A DNA stretch of 64,000 nucleotides from Hymenolepis diminuta (Eukaryota; Platyhelminthes; Cestoda; Cyclophyllidea; Hymenolepididae). Shown piece by piece: positions 51,701 through 64,000 of the stretch. The DNA lies in the NCBI GenBank assembly GCA_900708905.1, contig CAADRB010000002.1:2493705-2557704 (forward strand). Direction: 5' to 3'. Positions within the stretch are counted from its first letter, which is position 1; each line of letters starts with the position of its first letter. A program made the translations under genes and the position numbers. The notes below the pieces were generated by a model, which was not told the origin of the DNA, ran no database searches, and saw only the letters and a list, made by a program, of their open reading frames with translations.

Positions 51701-54700
51701 CGACTATCTCACCCTACCGGTTAACAGTTTATTGACATCCTAGTTAGCAGCAAGAATTTTTGATTGAATGCCGTAACAAATGTAAACATACTAGTTCCCA
51801 AAAGTCGTAATCTCAATAAGCAATCTTTGTAACTTTTGATAGAAGGCAAAAGGTTCACTGATTTTAATCAAAATATACAAAGTTCTCTGTAATTGTTCTC
51901 ACTCTCTTCATTTTGTTCTTTTGGTTTTGGTAATCGAGGCCACACCCATTTTGACCTCAGTTTTTTTAAATAATTAAATTTTGAAAAGATAGATTATAAA
52001 GTTTTAGTTCACTTTATGTGAGCATGTTCCTATGGTTGATTTCCTTTGCAATTTAAAATTTAAAATTCATTACCGTCTCAAGTCCAGGCAACTTTTGTTC
52101 GAGTGGAGAAATCTTAGAGTTCTCTCAGAGTGAAATGAGGCATCCTATTTAGATCATCGTTAATCCGCTGGTTTGATCGGTTCATTCGTTGAATACGTAA
52201 CTGTAACATTCGATTACATATCTTGTAATAGCTGAATCTGTCTGTATTTGAAATTTCGCAAAAAATGATTGCAATGCATTATGAACAGCTTACACAAGTA
52301 ATCGATTTTGACCCACTTTCGACATTTTCATGGGAAATGCAAACAGTGCTCTCGATTCGATCAGAGATCAAATAAATCCTCATTGGTTTTGGGTATGAGT
52401 ACACGGGTTCGTATCGCTTAGTTGATCTTAACACTAACCCGGTATGGTACTCTAATTTATGGTCAAATTCGCACCGATGGCCTACTCATACAATGATGCC
52501 CTTAATAAGTTCCTCATATCCAGTGAATTGTAAGTTCTCCCTTTTTAACTAAGCTAGTGGAATGCACATCTTTGAATCGATTAGTTCATAATATCACTTG
52601 GTCAGATATGCCATTTTATATTTCAAGAGGTCCATCAACCTTACTCTAGCTTTTTTCATACTATCCCTTGTTCATTTTCAATCCGTCTATTTTTATTTTA
52701 AAATTGCGGAACTTTTCCAATATCCCCGCTGAAGGAATAAGTTTAGCCTCTGACTGTTTCAAATTATTTCCTTTATTTTGATTAGAACATACAGGTATTA
52801 TATTATAAAAAGGATGAATAACGTGTTATCTCTGTAAAAATGCGTCTTTTATTCCTGTATTTAATGTTTTTTTTTAAACTGTCTAGGAATTGCCGGATAA
52901 TTCCACTTGAATACGCTCAAGTGGTGACGAGATTTATAAAGTTGTTTTTAAATACTCCATTGAGACCATAGTTTTCAAAGATTTAATTTAACTTTTATAC
53001 TATTAAAATTAATAAATTAGAAACAAACAAATAAATTTTTAATAAAATTTTTATTATACAAACCATATTCTTATAGATTTTTTAAAAATTAACTTAGAAA
53101 TCACATCTTTTACTTTTATGTAGATTTACTTATATTCATTTTTTATTTAATATTCTCTATTTAACGTAATCCATTTAATTGAACTTTTATTTTCCGAAAC
53201 TGTAATTTAAAATATCATGATGTTTAAGGAAGTAAGGAGACATTTTTCGACACATTTTGCATAAGTAAGGGTCAAAATATCTGGGATTTTGCCTTACGTT
53301 TCATAACACGCCTCTGTAAAGACTCCTTATTACGCTACTTGTGCACTCAACGCACGTAAAAACATCTTGCAATTTCATCAGAAGTGTGTAAAAATTTATC
53401 AGCGCTCAAGTATATTTCTTGGCAGCATTTCGTCCTATATATTTCTGTTCCGCTTCCGTATGATCTCACACATGTTTACTTTCGACATTCATTGAAGTGT
53501 TCATGACATTTAACCAATGAAAAAAATTCATTTTGAAAAGATTTTCAAAGGAAATTTCTATTGGCATTCCGAAACTGTACGTAGACATAATCTTATTTGT
53601 CTACATCTACTCTAGAATAGTAATAATGGGTTTGTCTAAAATTTTATCCGCTTTGTTAAAAGATGACAACAATAGTGTAGATTTTGACCCATTTTTTTAA
53701 ATTGCATCTTATTTCCTTTCAACCTGTGTTTGTTATGGTTTCAAAACTAAATTTAGATCATTTCACATGTTAGGATCTGAACTTGTCATTAGTTAGCCAT
53801 GTTTTTTAACATTCTCTAATAACGATTGCGATTTATTTCAAATTAAATTGATTTGCTATGTAAATGCTTTTAATAATTCACTTTATGAACAAAATGCATA
53901 TTTCCTACCTATCTTCTTGCGTCACAATTCTGTCTCGAAAGTTCGCAAGTTTATAATATAAAAACACAGTAAATTATCTATTTTATTATAATTCCTGGTC
54001 AATGCTGCTACCCTCTTAATATAATATTGTAGAAGAATAATCATTTATTTTCAGGCCTTCCTGTTAAGTTTAATAGTGCCCAAAGTAACTGGCTGAGTAT
54101 TTTGAATCGGAGTAAAAAGCTCATTTCAAGATGAGTTTAGTAATTGCGCCAACAGGCTGCCATTAATTTCGCTAAATTATGAAAAGATGAGAAGGTGTAG
54201 CGATGTAAATTCTTCTAAATTCTTCAATATACGTTTATACAAGTGGGTAGATTGCCATTAAATTGTGTTCTTAGTGATTTTCATACTAACTTAATTTGCT
54301 TATTCTTTTACTTTGCCGGAGTTTCACCGTTTCCATGCAAATAAGTGAGGTACAAACTGAACTATTCCACTCTTCCGTATATGTAACTTTGAGCAATATT
54401 TTATATTTATTTTATAGTTAAATTAAATTCATACTACTGAGCACTCTTTTCTTTGTGTTCAGTTCAGTTTAACCTTTTCTTAAAATGCAATAAAAGGTTT
54501 GCGTATTTGATCCGTAAATGAACATTTCAAAAAACTAGAAAGGAAAATAACACTGATTAAAAATTCCAAGCTTATCAGAAGTATTGCTATACTTTTAACA
54601 TTTTCTTTTTGAAAAAAATTAAAATCTCATTTTTTTTTTAGTAGTCCGAATTCGAGTACGTTTTCCATTAGACTTGTCAATACCAATTCGGTATGAATTT

Positions 54701-55073
54701 GGTTGCTTTATCACTACTAGAGAAAAGTATAACTCATTAATTTGTAAGATTTTACAACTTTGAAGTGAATGCTGAATTCGTGGATTTATTGCTTGAGTTA
54801 AAGCTGAGCATAGGTCTAACGGATCCATTCATTACAAATACAGCTATCAGTTCAAAATTCGGATAAAGATAAGGAGATGCAGGGGTAATTGCCTCCCGAG
54901 ATAGAATGCTGACAATTAGTTCGATTTTTTCCTTCACTTCCGTCCACTCTTTCTACGCCACACCGGAAGTCAAGTAAGGCACCAATCGGTTCTTATAGTT
55001 GTAGACACTTTTGTATCCAAAGGAAGGGTTAGGAGTTGGTAAGTAGGTTAGAAATCATCATTTTATCAATTGT

Positions 55074-55075
55074 TA
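55074..55075 (+). other. Splice acceptor-like AG 12 nt before the ZnT start codon
   Basis: CATTTTATCAATTGTTAG ends 12 nt before the ATG at 55088. Flatworms trans-splice a leader RNA to many mRNAs, so this may be a trans-splice site or the end of a 5' UTR intron. Confidence 0.35.
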
Positions 55076-55087
55076 GGACTTATCGCT

Positions 55088-58000
55088 ATGAAAGAACAGG
55101 ATCTGCACGCCGGCTACGAACAGAATGGCGATATTGAGCTGAAATCCGCCGGTCGTAGTTATAGCATTAAGAAGACTTTTCGGGAGTAAGAATTTATCTT
55201 TTTTTACACTTAACATGAATGATCTAATTGGTGAATGTAGACATGTTCCGTGTCATTGTTTTTTTACCTCAGGCAAATGTCTGATTTATTTAATTTTGTA
55301 GTTCAATAGAATCCAAATGAGAATTCCTTGAAAAATGATATTACCCCATTTTCATCTGCATTAATAAAAAGAAGTGGTTAATTTTAATTTTGTTGAGGAA
55401 TTATTTCCTAATTAAACTCATTGAAAATCGTTTAATTTGTTCTAACTTTCAACTTGAATGAGTATTTGTACTTTTATCATTAAGTGTTTAATATTTTGTG
55501 TTCTTTTTTCACTTTAAATTTTTTTTCATTAAATGAACCCGTAATTTTACTTTTATTTATTGTATCAGAATAACCAAAAATCATTCAAAATATACATAAA
55601 TTGATGTATATTTTATGTGTTACATTTTAGTGGTCATGACGAGGGTAACGACAGCGGTGACGAGGACCATTGTCATCCAGGGTCTAACGAGGAAGGCATG
55701 GATAAGGTGGCACGGCGGAAACTCCTAATCGCTAGTGGATTATGCCTAATTTTCATGATCGGTGAAGCCACAGGTGCGTTAGAATACGCAGTAAACAATG
55801 TTAATTTAACTATCATTCAGGCGTGACATCTGACAACTTTATTTTTATTATTTTTCAGGAGGAGCCCTTGCTGGAAGTTTGGCAATTATGACAGATGCAG
55901 CCCATCTTCTAACAGATTTTGCCAGTTTCTTAATCAGTTTGTTCGCAATCTTCCTTGCTGGTCGACCAGCGACTCGGATGATGAGTTTTGGATGGTATCG
56001 TGCGGGTGTGTATTAGTTTAAACCTGACACTGTAAATATCTGCTTAAATCATTTTCATTAGGTTATCTGTTTACTCACTTTACAGAGGTGGTAGGGGCAT
56101 TGGTATCGGTGTTGATGATTTGGCTCGTTACGGGAATTCTTGTCTACTTGGCTGTCATACGAATAATTCACAAACACTATGAAATCGACGGTTTGATCAT
56201 GCTTACAACTTCAGCGGTTGGTGTTGGCGTCAACATAATGTAAGAATGGTAAATTTTTAATCCTAAATATAGAATAGTCCCAACTATCCCTATAGAATGT
56301 AAGAATAATTCAGTAAGAGTAATTCATTACATCACCTTGAGTGAATACAGCTTACGGAGCTGTTTACTTAAAGCGTCTACTTCTCTTCGGCTATATCAAA
56401 TATGTAAGCTGTTGAACCGCATGTAAGAAAGTTTTGTCTTCTTAACCACTCGAGGAAAGAACGAAATGAGGCGGTATGACAGACTCTTCCTGATTAAATG
56501 ATACATTCAGTGAGTACTGAACATCGTTGCCAAGCATTTACTTCAATCCATGAGACGAATCGTGAAATTTGAATTTTGGAACGTGAACATTCCATTTATT
56601 AAATATTTTACAACCCAAGACCGGAAATCAAATGAAGTAAGATTCTTGGATACCTCGACATGGATCCTCATCCCTCCTCCTCCCCCCCCCCCTCTTTATC
56701 ATTTTAGGCTTTCTTTCTTGACCTTGTTCCATATTAATTTCTGTTCATTTAGAGTGGAAACTTGTGTTACTTGTTTATTCCCATAGCATGTAATGAATGT
56801 AATATTAATGATTTCAAACGAGAAATTAGCTATAAATAAGAAATAATTCGAAAAATACATTTAATCAAGCACCTAATATAATATATATTACAAGTTGATT
56901 AAATCAGGTCATGTATATAGTTTTAATTTTGGAATCCAAAACTGAAACTTTTTAGAAGTACTTGTGATGCGTGCCTGAATGAAGCTAGTGTTATGATACG
57001 CGAATAATTTGAAGTGATCATTTAAAATGGTTGCGTGTTAATATATGTCTGACTGATATAATACTTTGAATAAAATTTAATGGAGGAAAAATTTCCTGAT
57101 AAAAAATTCTTTCTGCGGATTTAGTGTTGCCGTGAGTAGAGTGAAAACAAGAGTGACTTGTTTTCATAGAGCTCTATTGAAGATTACCATATAGAAATGG
57201 TAAATGCGGTCGCCAGAGATACTGTTGGTTATTAATAGTCGTTAATCTCATTGTTTCGGGTTCCATTTGATATGTGTAATAATGTCTGTTCGGAGGATCT
57301 GATTAAGTCTACTTATGAAGTTTATAACTCTATGGCTTACAAAAGCATTTGAAAATATACTTGGGCACAACTAGAATTTAGAAATAAACTCAAGGGAATG
57401 TATGAACTAATGGTAACTTAGTATCTCCCCAGATATTTCGATAGACATAATTTGAAGGTATGGATCCTGCACCAATTTAGTCTCATGGAAAACTCTTGAT
57501 AAGCAGATTTCAGGGAATTTTCAAACGATTTCGGGTGATTGATAAACTGTCTGGAAGTTATTTAACTCTAATCCACGATAATTTGATTGAAAAATAAGTT
57601 TTAATCAGCGTATTAATATATCGGATTTACACTTTTTCCTTCTATTACCGTGGTCCATCAATTAATTAATCTAATCGATTGTAGAATGGCTGCAACGCTC
57701 CATCAGCACGGACACGACCACAGCCATGGAGGGTTACCAGGTCATGGGAGTCACAGTCACAGCCATGGATTCTTCTCTAAGTTGAAGAAAAAGCTCAGCA
57801 ACTCTCGAGATAAGGACGCATCCGAGGTCATCTGTGAGGGTGGAGAATTCCAACAGGGATTGCAGAAACCTTACACCGCCGAAAGTCATCACCATGACCA
57901 TCACTCGCATAAACATCATTGCAAGGAGGAAAAGGAACAACCCCCAGCAGTTGAACAAGAGAAAGAGAATATCAATGTTCGAGCTGCCTTTATTCACGTG

Positions 58001-60450
58001 ATTGGCGATCTTCTGCAGAGTGTGGGAGTCATGATTGCTGCTCTTGTCATTTATTTCAAGGTAAGAAGAAAGAATAATTTCATGACTCTTAACTGCAAAT
58101 TCAGGTTATTTGTAATTACGAATAGAAAATCCCTTGTCATTTAAATAATAAATTCAAATCGAATTTAAGATTGATCATTTATCTATGTGGCTTTGATACA
58201 CTTAAAAGCTTCGGTATTAATAATTAAAGGACAAAAAGGAAATACTTTTGTCCATAGGAATATTTTCAGATTTTTATGTAGATTCCTGGATTCATATTTG
58301 TTAGGAGCCTCGTCTATCCATATATTAAAAGCTCAGTGGTTGAAGTCGATCAACAATTTTAACTGAGAAATAAAGCTCAAATATCAATATGGCAATCGTA
58401 ACGTTTTTTAGAAACATTCATTAACAACAATGCATCCTAACTATCTTGAATTAAATTGAAAATTATACTAAATTGAATATTTATTTATTTATTTAAAGTT
58501 CATATGTTAAGTAAATAGTTTCCTACGTGTAACGTAAAATGTAAAAATGCTTATCCTATTATTTTTTCATTTAATGTTGTCAAATAATAAAAAACGATTT
58601 GATGAATCGGGGAATTTGAAACGTTTCTTCTCAGTTCGCTACTTAATTCTCTCACTTTGATCTCTCCATTTATCGTCAAAATGACATTTGCTATAAAGCA
58701 TCGGTTTTTTACTATTGTAGCCAGAGTACAGAATCGCTGACCCTATTTGCACTTTCATTTTCTCCGTGTTGGTACTGCTGACGACAGTGAATATTCTCAA
58801 AGATGCCATGAACATTCTAATGGAGGGTGTACCGAAGAGTCTTAATTTCGCAGAAGTGCGCTCTGCACTAAAAGCCATCCCAGGCATCGTGGAAGTTCAC
58901 AATCTTCGAATGTGGAGTCTCACTATGAATAAGACCGCCGTGTCGGTTCATCTAGCTACGGGTATGTCTTTATATGGTTAGCTGAGATTTGCTAATTGTT
59001 TTCGTCGTATAGATTCCTAAAGTATATGCGTTTAGTAGTGTTTTATGGCCTCTTTTAGCAAATAATAATTTCCAATTGTACGCTAAATATTACTTAGTTA
59101 GGTTTAATTAAAATGGCTTTAGCAGATTTTTTGGATGTATTCTGTTCAAATGTATCACATTTAACGTCGTGAAGCTTTCTAAACTTTATAGCCTTAATCC
59201 ACCTATTTAGGCATACAAACGTAGTCTTCCAAATGGCTTTGCACAATACTAAAAAATAGACAATGTCTTCTTCCATTTAAGTAACATAAGTCATTTCAAG
59301 TAATCTGGGAAAGCATGGATAAATCTATAAAGTTTGTTGTGTCTTACCTTACGTAATGTTAAAAAGACGTTGAAACACTTAAAATTTCGATTTTTCGTTT
59401 TAGTCAAACTTAGACATTTCAAATTCGACGATATTGTAATAGATATCTTTTTATGAAACCACGCAACAGTATAATCACTAGACTTAGAACCAATTCAAGT
59501 TTTTCATCCTTATTTTGCACGCTATTCACCAGCGTGGTATACTTTGCACTAAATCTGAATCAGAAAGAGTTTTTTCGCAATATTTGAGGGGAAAAGAATT
59601 GCTTGAATTTGGTAGAGACACTGATGCGTGATCAACACCGCAATTATAATTAGGATTAAAAGTGTATTTACGTTCCATTTTTGGCCTTAGGATGTGTTTG
59701 CTTATATGATAGAGATCAGATCTTTTATTTTAATGCGACTGAAGAAAAGGTTTAAAATGCGCTCAAATAATAAGGTTATAATTATAAATACAGTACTTCC
59801 CCGACTTATTTACGAAATGCATCGGCAGATCTTTGTAACATCATGTTATGATTAATAATATGAAGTGCATTTCTATAAGCAAAATTAAACAGTTAAAACT
59901 GCGTCTTCTTATTCATCAAAAGATAATCCAACACTTTAGTTCATTTAAACTTAATTTGTCGGGTCATCGAATATATTATAAATGGGAAAATTATATATTG
60001 TTTCATAATTTGCTATAAAGCAAATGTTTGATATTAATGTTTGGATCAAGATATGGCAGGAAAATTCTCGCATTATAAAATGTTTATGACAAAATGTTAT
60101 ATCGGTATAAACTTACGCTAAATTACATCTTCGTTAACCATGGTTTAGAGGATCTTGATATTAATATTTTTATATATTTTTATTTTATATATTTTTATTT
60201 TCAAAATGTGTCATTATTTTTGCCTTAAGATACGCCTGTATTTTTTGTATATTGATTTGTATAGTAGATTGATATAATCAAAATGTTATATTTTGCTTTT
60301 AAAGATGACTTGAAATCCGCCCAGGAGCAACTAGAGCGAGCAAACAAATTGCTTCGTCGACGATTCCTTGTTCATGAAGTGACTATTCAAATGGAACGAT
60401 ACGTGCCCGCTATGGCCGTGTGTCGACTTTGTCGTGAGCTAAATGACTAG
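55088..60450 (+). CDS. Zinc transporter, SLC30A (ZnT2/3/8 group)
   Basis: Cation diffusion facilitator that moves Zn2+ from cytosol into vesicles in exchange for protons. Exons: 55088-55185, 55631-55773, 55859-56005, 56086-56239, 57685-58060, 58721-58961, 60305-60450; 1305 nt, 434 aa, joins in frame. Six membrane segments are expected. TM2 carries the zinc site His96-x3-Asp100 ([19 protein letters not shown]), and TM5 carries His285-x3-Asp289 ([11 protein letters not shown]). The TM4-5 loop (about 183-277) is long and His-rich, with [19 protein letters not shown] and a second cluster [12 protein letters not shown]. The N-terminus has a short His/Asp/Cys patch ([14 protein letters not shown]). 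The cytosolic C-terminal domain ([19 protein letters not shown] leads into it) ends with a CRLC pair (Cys426, Cys429), as in ZnT2/3/4/8. Introns run from 80 to 1445 nt. The paralogue within the group cannot be fixed by eye. Confidence 0.93.
56240..57684 (+). other. ZnT intron 4 (1.4 kb)
   Basis: AT-rich intron with an 11-C tract at 56682-56692. No coding signal; the open stretch at 56550-56786 lacks motifs. Confidence 0.7.
58962..60304 (+). other. ZnT intron 6 (1.3 kb)
   Basis: Donor GTATGT, acceptor TTTTGCTTTTAAAG. AT-rich, nothing else seen. The 660-nt intron 5 (58061-58720) is likewise empty. Confidence 0.7.
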
Positions 60451-61334
60451 AGCAAACGTCGCAGAGAAACAATCATGTCAAACTTCATTCTATTTTCTGT
60501 TGTCATATTTGATTCTGTTCTACTACTTACTCCCCATACATTTGGCATAGTTTTCTCCTTTTCTCCTTCTGCCCTTTTACGCTACCTATTTCTCCCGCCA
60601 CATCCTCGATGTTTTATTTTTCTTCCTCCTCTAAAATGGTTTATTGTATTATATTCGTGATTGTGAATGAATTCTTTTAGCGGATTGTTTTTTTCTATTC
60701 TGTATTAATATAGTTATATTCTAAAAATAGACCATAAATAAGATGGGGTGATTGTAAAATTAGGATTTTAAAGAAACTTATATGCGTTAAAAATAAAAAA
60801 ACCTTACAGATTCCGTAAAGTGAGGACCCAGTGTTCGCAGCTTTTCTACTCAGCTAATGAAAGCTGAGTCTAGACAACGTTAGGGGTAGATAAAGATAGT
60901 AAAACTTGTTTGGCATTTTATGTACTATGTTGAGTTGGGTCACAATAAGCGAGTTTCTAAAAGTGTTATTACTAAAGATTTAATAAATTCAGGTCTTTAG
61001 GCCAATTTTAAAGATTAATTTTTCTGAAATTTCGTCCATTTGATTATTTTTTTAATATAAATTGCAAAAGGAAGTATTAATTTTTAGATATCCGACTGCA
61101 AATCGGTTATATTCCATTTTACATCAAAGCATTATAGGAGGGTTTGTTGCAGATAAATTATGTAGGGGGTCGAGTGGAGGTGCAAGCATTCATCGGGTGG
61201 CTGTGGAATAAGGAGAAGAGGGAAGAGAAGGCAAAGAGATGACCTTCTTACACACGCATTACTGCACGTGACAAGACGACATGCAGTCGAAGGCTAAACC
61301 CATATATTGTCTTTCGCCGGTATGCTTCATTGTC
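60451..61334. other. ZnT 3' UTR and intergenic DNA
   Basis: C/T-rich 3' flank, then AT-rich DNA, then from about 61140 a purine-rich, G+C-richer stretch leading into the promoter-like cluster. No exon recognised. Confidence 0.45.
60792..60797 (+). promoter_or_regulatory. Candidate ZnT polyadenylation signal
   Basis: AATAAA about 340 nt after the stop codon, the first canonical hexamer seen downstream. Confidence 0.4.
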
Positions 61335-61480
61335 ATTGGTTCAAATATTGTTGGGAGCTGCTGATTAGTTGCTATGACAACTGAAGCCCTCCTATTGGTT
61401 GGCATGGTCACTAGTTTTGCCTAGTTTCGGTTAATTTAGCAGGCTAGGGTCTGCATCCTACAGTATAAGGTATAAATATA
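61335..61480 (+). promoter_or_regulatory. Promoter-like cluster: RFX X-box, two inverted CCAAT boxes, TATA
   Basis: GTTGCTATGACAAC at 61368-61381 matches the RFX X-box consensus (RYYNYY-N2-RRNRAC) at every defined position. It is flanked by ATTGG (inverted CCAAT) at 61335-61339 and 61394-61398, and TATAAATATA follows at 61471-61480. Such spacing of X-box, CCAAT and TATA is typical of an RNA polymerase II promoter; X-boxes are common at ciliary genes. The nearest gene on the + strand starts coding at 62963, so a 5' UTR intron or trans-splicing would be required. Binding and transcription are inferred. Confidence 0.55.
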
Positions 61481-62962
61481 GCACAATTGGGAAACTGAGT
61501 ACTGCTTAATTTAATCTATTCGAAATTGTCAGTTATTATTAAGATTATAGACGATTATATATTATTAATTTGAAGAAAAATTTTGTAAGCGGTTCAACGA
61601 ATCTAGAAATCGAGTAATCTGGATTTGACTGGCATAAATGTGGATTAGGTTTTCTACTGGTATTAATTTTCTCTTGGTGAAGATATTACAACACAAGCTC
61701 CAGATCATAAATAACTTTGGTTGTGCCAATGTCATGTGTTTTCTTCCTCGTTTGCCTCATTACTGTATCAAAAACCAATGCTCCAAACGCTAACTTAAAT
61801 ATTCCCTTGTGATTACAGTTGCATGCCCGGTAATATTTCCTCTAAGAGTTTCTAAATTTTAAGGTAGGTGTTACATATAGGAAAATAATAATTCTCCCAA
61901 AATAATTCTTACATGTAAGATTCTTTATTTTCCACCTTTTAATTCTTGCTTCAATTAATTCCCTTTTACTCGAGTGAATCTAATTACGTTATGATTGCAA
62001 ATGGATAATAATATAAATCGATCTATCGACACGAAGACGTACGTCTTGTATTGATATAGTGGTTTGGGTTGATTTGTATTGTGGCGTTGTCGGGTCGTAT
62101 TTGTAATTAATGCAATGTCTTATTAAATCTCAAGAGTCGGTTATGGTATTCTACAAAGAAACGCAGACTATAACAGTATGAAAGAAGGATTAATGATGAT
62201 ATATAAATGTTGCAAATAACAGAATGTAATAAAGGTCCGAATTCGTTTAATTTATATTAGATACTTTAATATCTTAGCCAAGATCTTAATAGAAGGTTGA
62301 GAAGTAAAACATAAAAATTGAAATGAGATCTACTTAAATAATGCAGACGTAATTGCTTAAGATATCTCCCCGTCAATTTATTAAGACAGGATTTAATGTC
62401 GTGAGATTTAGGTTTAAAACAAATTTAATTGCTCAAATACGTAATGTTATTGAAGAAAGTGGGTGCGAAATTTTAAGCTTGAGGAATGAAAAAACAATTT
62501 GATACGTAGGGCATAGTTTTTATCTTATTTATTTTTCATTTCGAATAGAAATAAATATGCTGGTATTTATTCTTAAGATTATTCGTCTGTTCCGTTCAAA
62601 GTTGAACTGGCATTTCAAAAAATCCCAGTAATAAATCAGGGTGATTTATGGATACTTAATTTATATCCAACTTGTTCTTGAAATAAAACCTGTCAATATT
62701 TTAACAATAAAAAGAGTCCATTGCAAGTAAGTTTTCAAAATAATGTGTATGTAGCGATGGCATAACTTATAGGATAAATTTATAAATGTTTAAAAATCTA
62801 TTTAGCAATTTTGCCTTATTTTTGAAGATTGGAATATGGCATACTTTGTATTTAATTTTAATTATGCTTTGCTACTTTCTATATAAGGATGACCTTGCAT
62901 TTGGTCCGATAAAAGTCGGTGTCGGAATTTAACGCTCGTACCTCTATCTTTTGCTGAAAGAT
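61481..62962. other. Possible 5' UTR/intron before the right-edge gene
   Basis: 1.5 kb of AT-rich DNA between the promoter-like cluster and the first recognised coding exon. No coding exon is convincing. CCTCTATCTTTTGCTGAAAG (AG at 62959-62960) looks like a splice acceptor just before the ATG. Confidence 0.4.
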
Positions 62963-64000
62963 ATGCTTAATACCAGTCTCATACTATTAGATTTTCAGCT
63001 GTTTATCGAAAATCATGCCGAAAACGTGATAAGGAACTTGGCAAGGTCTATTAGTAAAGGTTTGTTTTTATCTTCTGTTACTTAAACTTGTTCTGGTGTC
63101 TTTATTTAATATATTAAATGCTTTATGTAGAGATTCGATATACATTATTTGAACTTTTGATTGATTCACCTTTCAACGTTAATAAAAATTCTGTTATACA
63201 ATTTCATTTTTCAAATACAACCGTAGACGTTATCAGTGATCTGGAAGATAAAATCGACGAGCTCAGCCAATTTTATTCTGATCCTTTAAATTGGCACTCC
63301 TTCGATTCTAAATTTGACCTCGAAAGGGATATTACAGTTCCTCCAAACGCCGCTATTAGTGGCCTAACCGAAGCTATTATTAATAACTATTCCAATGAGT
63401 TCTTTACAAGTAAGCAGTTTTTGCATTTTGTGATTTCTCTTTAGTATGCGATAATGCTAGTTCAACAAAGCAGCACATCATAGATTGCACAAAAAGTCTT
63501 GAAGGTATTCAGCAATCAGCATTAAAACGCATTGGTCAGAGGCGGTTGCCTGAAATAAAACGAAACATTTCATTTGGTGAGTGTGCACAATTTAGGCTTT
63601 TAAAGTGTGAGCTTCGTGCGTACTTTTTTATCATTTTGTCTTTCATCAGGTCGCCTCCGGTGTTGGACTAACGATATGATGAAGTCCAAACGTCGAAGTA
63701 ACCCCAGCATTCCTCCTGCAGCGGCGTATTCTGTAGCAGCCAAGTGCGCTCGTCTAAAACGAAGACTCGGTCGATTATTTACCCTAGCTCAAACTTCCCA
63801 CCTGTTTACTGAACGCATCACCTCGTTAGAGCATCCCCAGATTGCTGCTATGCAACACAATCTCATGAGAAGTCGACTTAAATCCATACTCAATATGAAA
63901 CAGAACTTTGATTCGGCAACACCCGTGCGTCTCATCTGTGATAATCGTAAGTCTAACTACAATGGGCATTTCACTATCTATCGACCATTGTATAATTTTA
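62963..64000 (+). CDS. Unrecognised protein, 5' part, runs off the right edge
   Basis: Exons 62963-63059, 63131-63409, 63445-63576 and 63650-63946 join in frame (268 codons plus one base), and the gene continues beyond the window after a GTAAGT donor at 63947. All four introns are phase 1; the second is 35 nt, another very short intron. The ATG at 62963 has an in-frame stop 33 nt upstream and an acceptor-like AG 2 nt before it; an alternative is an acceptor at 62998 with earlier exons. The protein is soluble and mostly helical by appearance, with an acidic segment (DVISDLEDKIDELSQF) and then very basic stretches (SALKRIGQRRLPEIKRN, KSKRRS, ARLKRRLGRL). I recognise no domain. The upstream X-box suggests a ciliary role, but that is indirect. 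Confidence 0.65.

Larger units (their letters stand above)
46123..55087. other. Intergenic DNA between LEMD3 and the zinc transporter
   Basis: Nearly 9 kb of AT-rich DNA between two divergently oriented genes. Besides one dispersed repeat and a C-tract (48779-48788), no exon, RNA gene or transposon protein was recognised. The promoters of both genes must lie in it but have no clear TATA or other box that I can assign. Confidence 0.55.

Noticed and set aside
57734..57997. 87-codon minus ORF rich in Met/Val
   Set aside because: It is the antisense shadow of the His-rich exon of the zinc transporter.
1..64000. tRNA, rRNA, CRISPR arrays or bacterial-style operons
   Set aside because: None was recognised; the gene structures are those of an animal nucleus. 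Small RNA genes could be missed without a covariance-model search.

Overview
The window is AT-rich animal DNA from a flatworm, most likely a tapeworm. That call is an inference. It rests on intron-containing animal genes, a MORN3 gene whose three introns are only 36-37 nt, another gene with most introns at 65-78 nt (this two-size pattern is known from cestodes), long AT-rich intergenic DNA and mariner/LTR relics. There is no bacterial organisation. One assembly gap (Ns) lies at 14346-14628.

Layout. 1-420: 3' end of a decayed mariner (DD34D) transposon. 2675-8750 (minus): four in-phase exons of a CXXC1/CFP1-like subunit of the SET1 H3K4 methyltransferase complex, cut by a 4 kb intron; the PHD and CXXC exons were not found. 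10298-12030: a short, decayed LTR retrotransposon with both LTRs, a primer-binding site and a gag zinc-knuckle relic. 12-28.8 kb: no confident gene, only weak exon-like islands, microsatellites, a palindrome and a pair of ~230 nt inverted repeats (24.07 and 27.98 kb). 28839-37481 (plus): four-exon vestigial-like 4 (VGLL4/Tgi) type gene with two TDU motifs. 40918-41761 (plus): complete MORN3. 42007-46122 (minus): complete 11-exon LEMD3/MAN1, convergent with MORN3 and only 245 nt from it. 46-55 kb: intergenic DNA with a dispersed repeat. 55088-60450 (plus): complete 7-exon zinc transporter of the ZnT2/3/8 (SLC30A) group. 61335-61480: promoter-like cluster (RFX X-box, two inverted CCAAT boxes, TATA). 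62963-right edge (plus): 5' part of an unrecognised protein gene with phase-1 introns, running out of the window.

The genes are functionally unrelated neighbours, not an operon: chromatin (CXXC1), Hippo/TEAD signalling (VGLL4-like), axoneme/testis-type MORN protein (MORN3), inner nuclear membrane and SMAD control (LEMD3), and vesicular zinc loading (ZnT). Exon joins were made by eye using GT-AG sites and reading-phase continuity. In all five recognised genes and the right-edge gene, every join keeps frame, which is the main support for these models.
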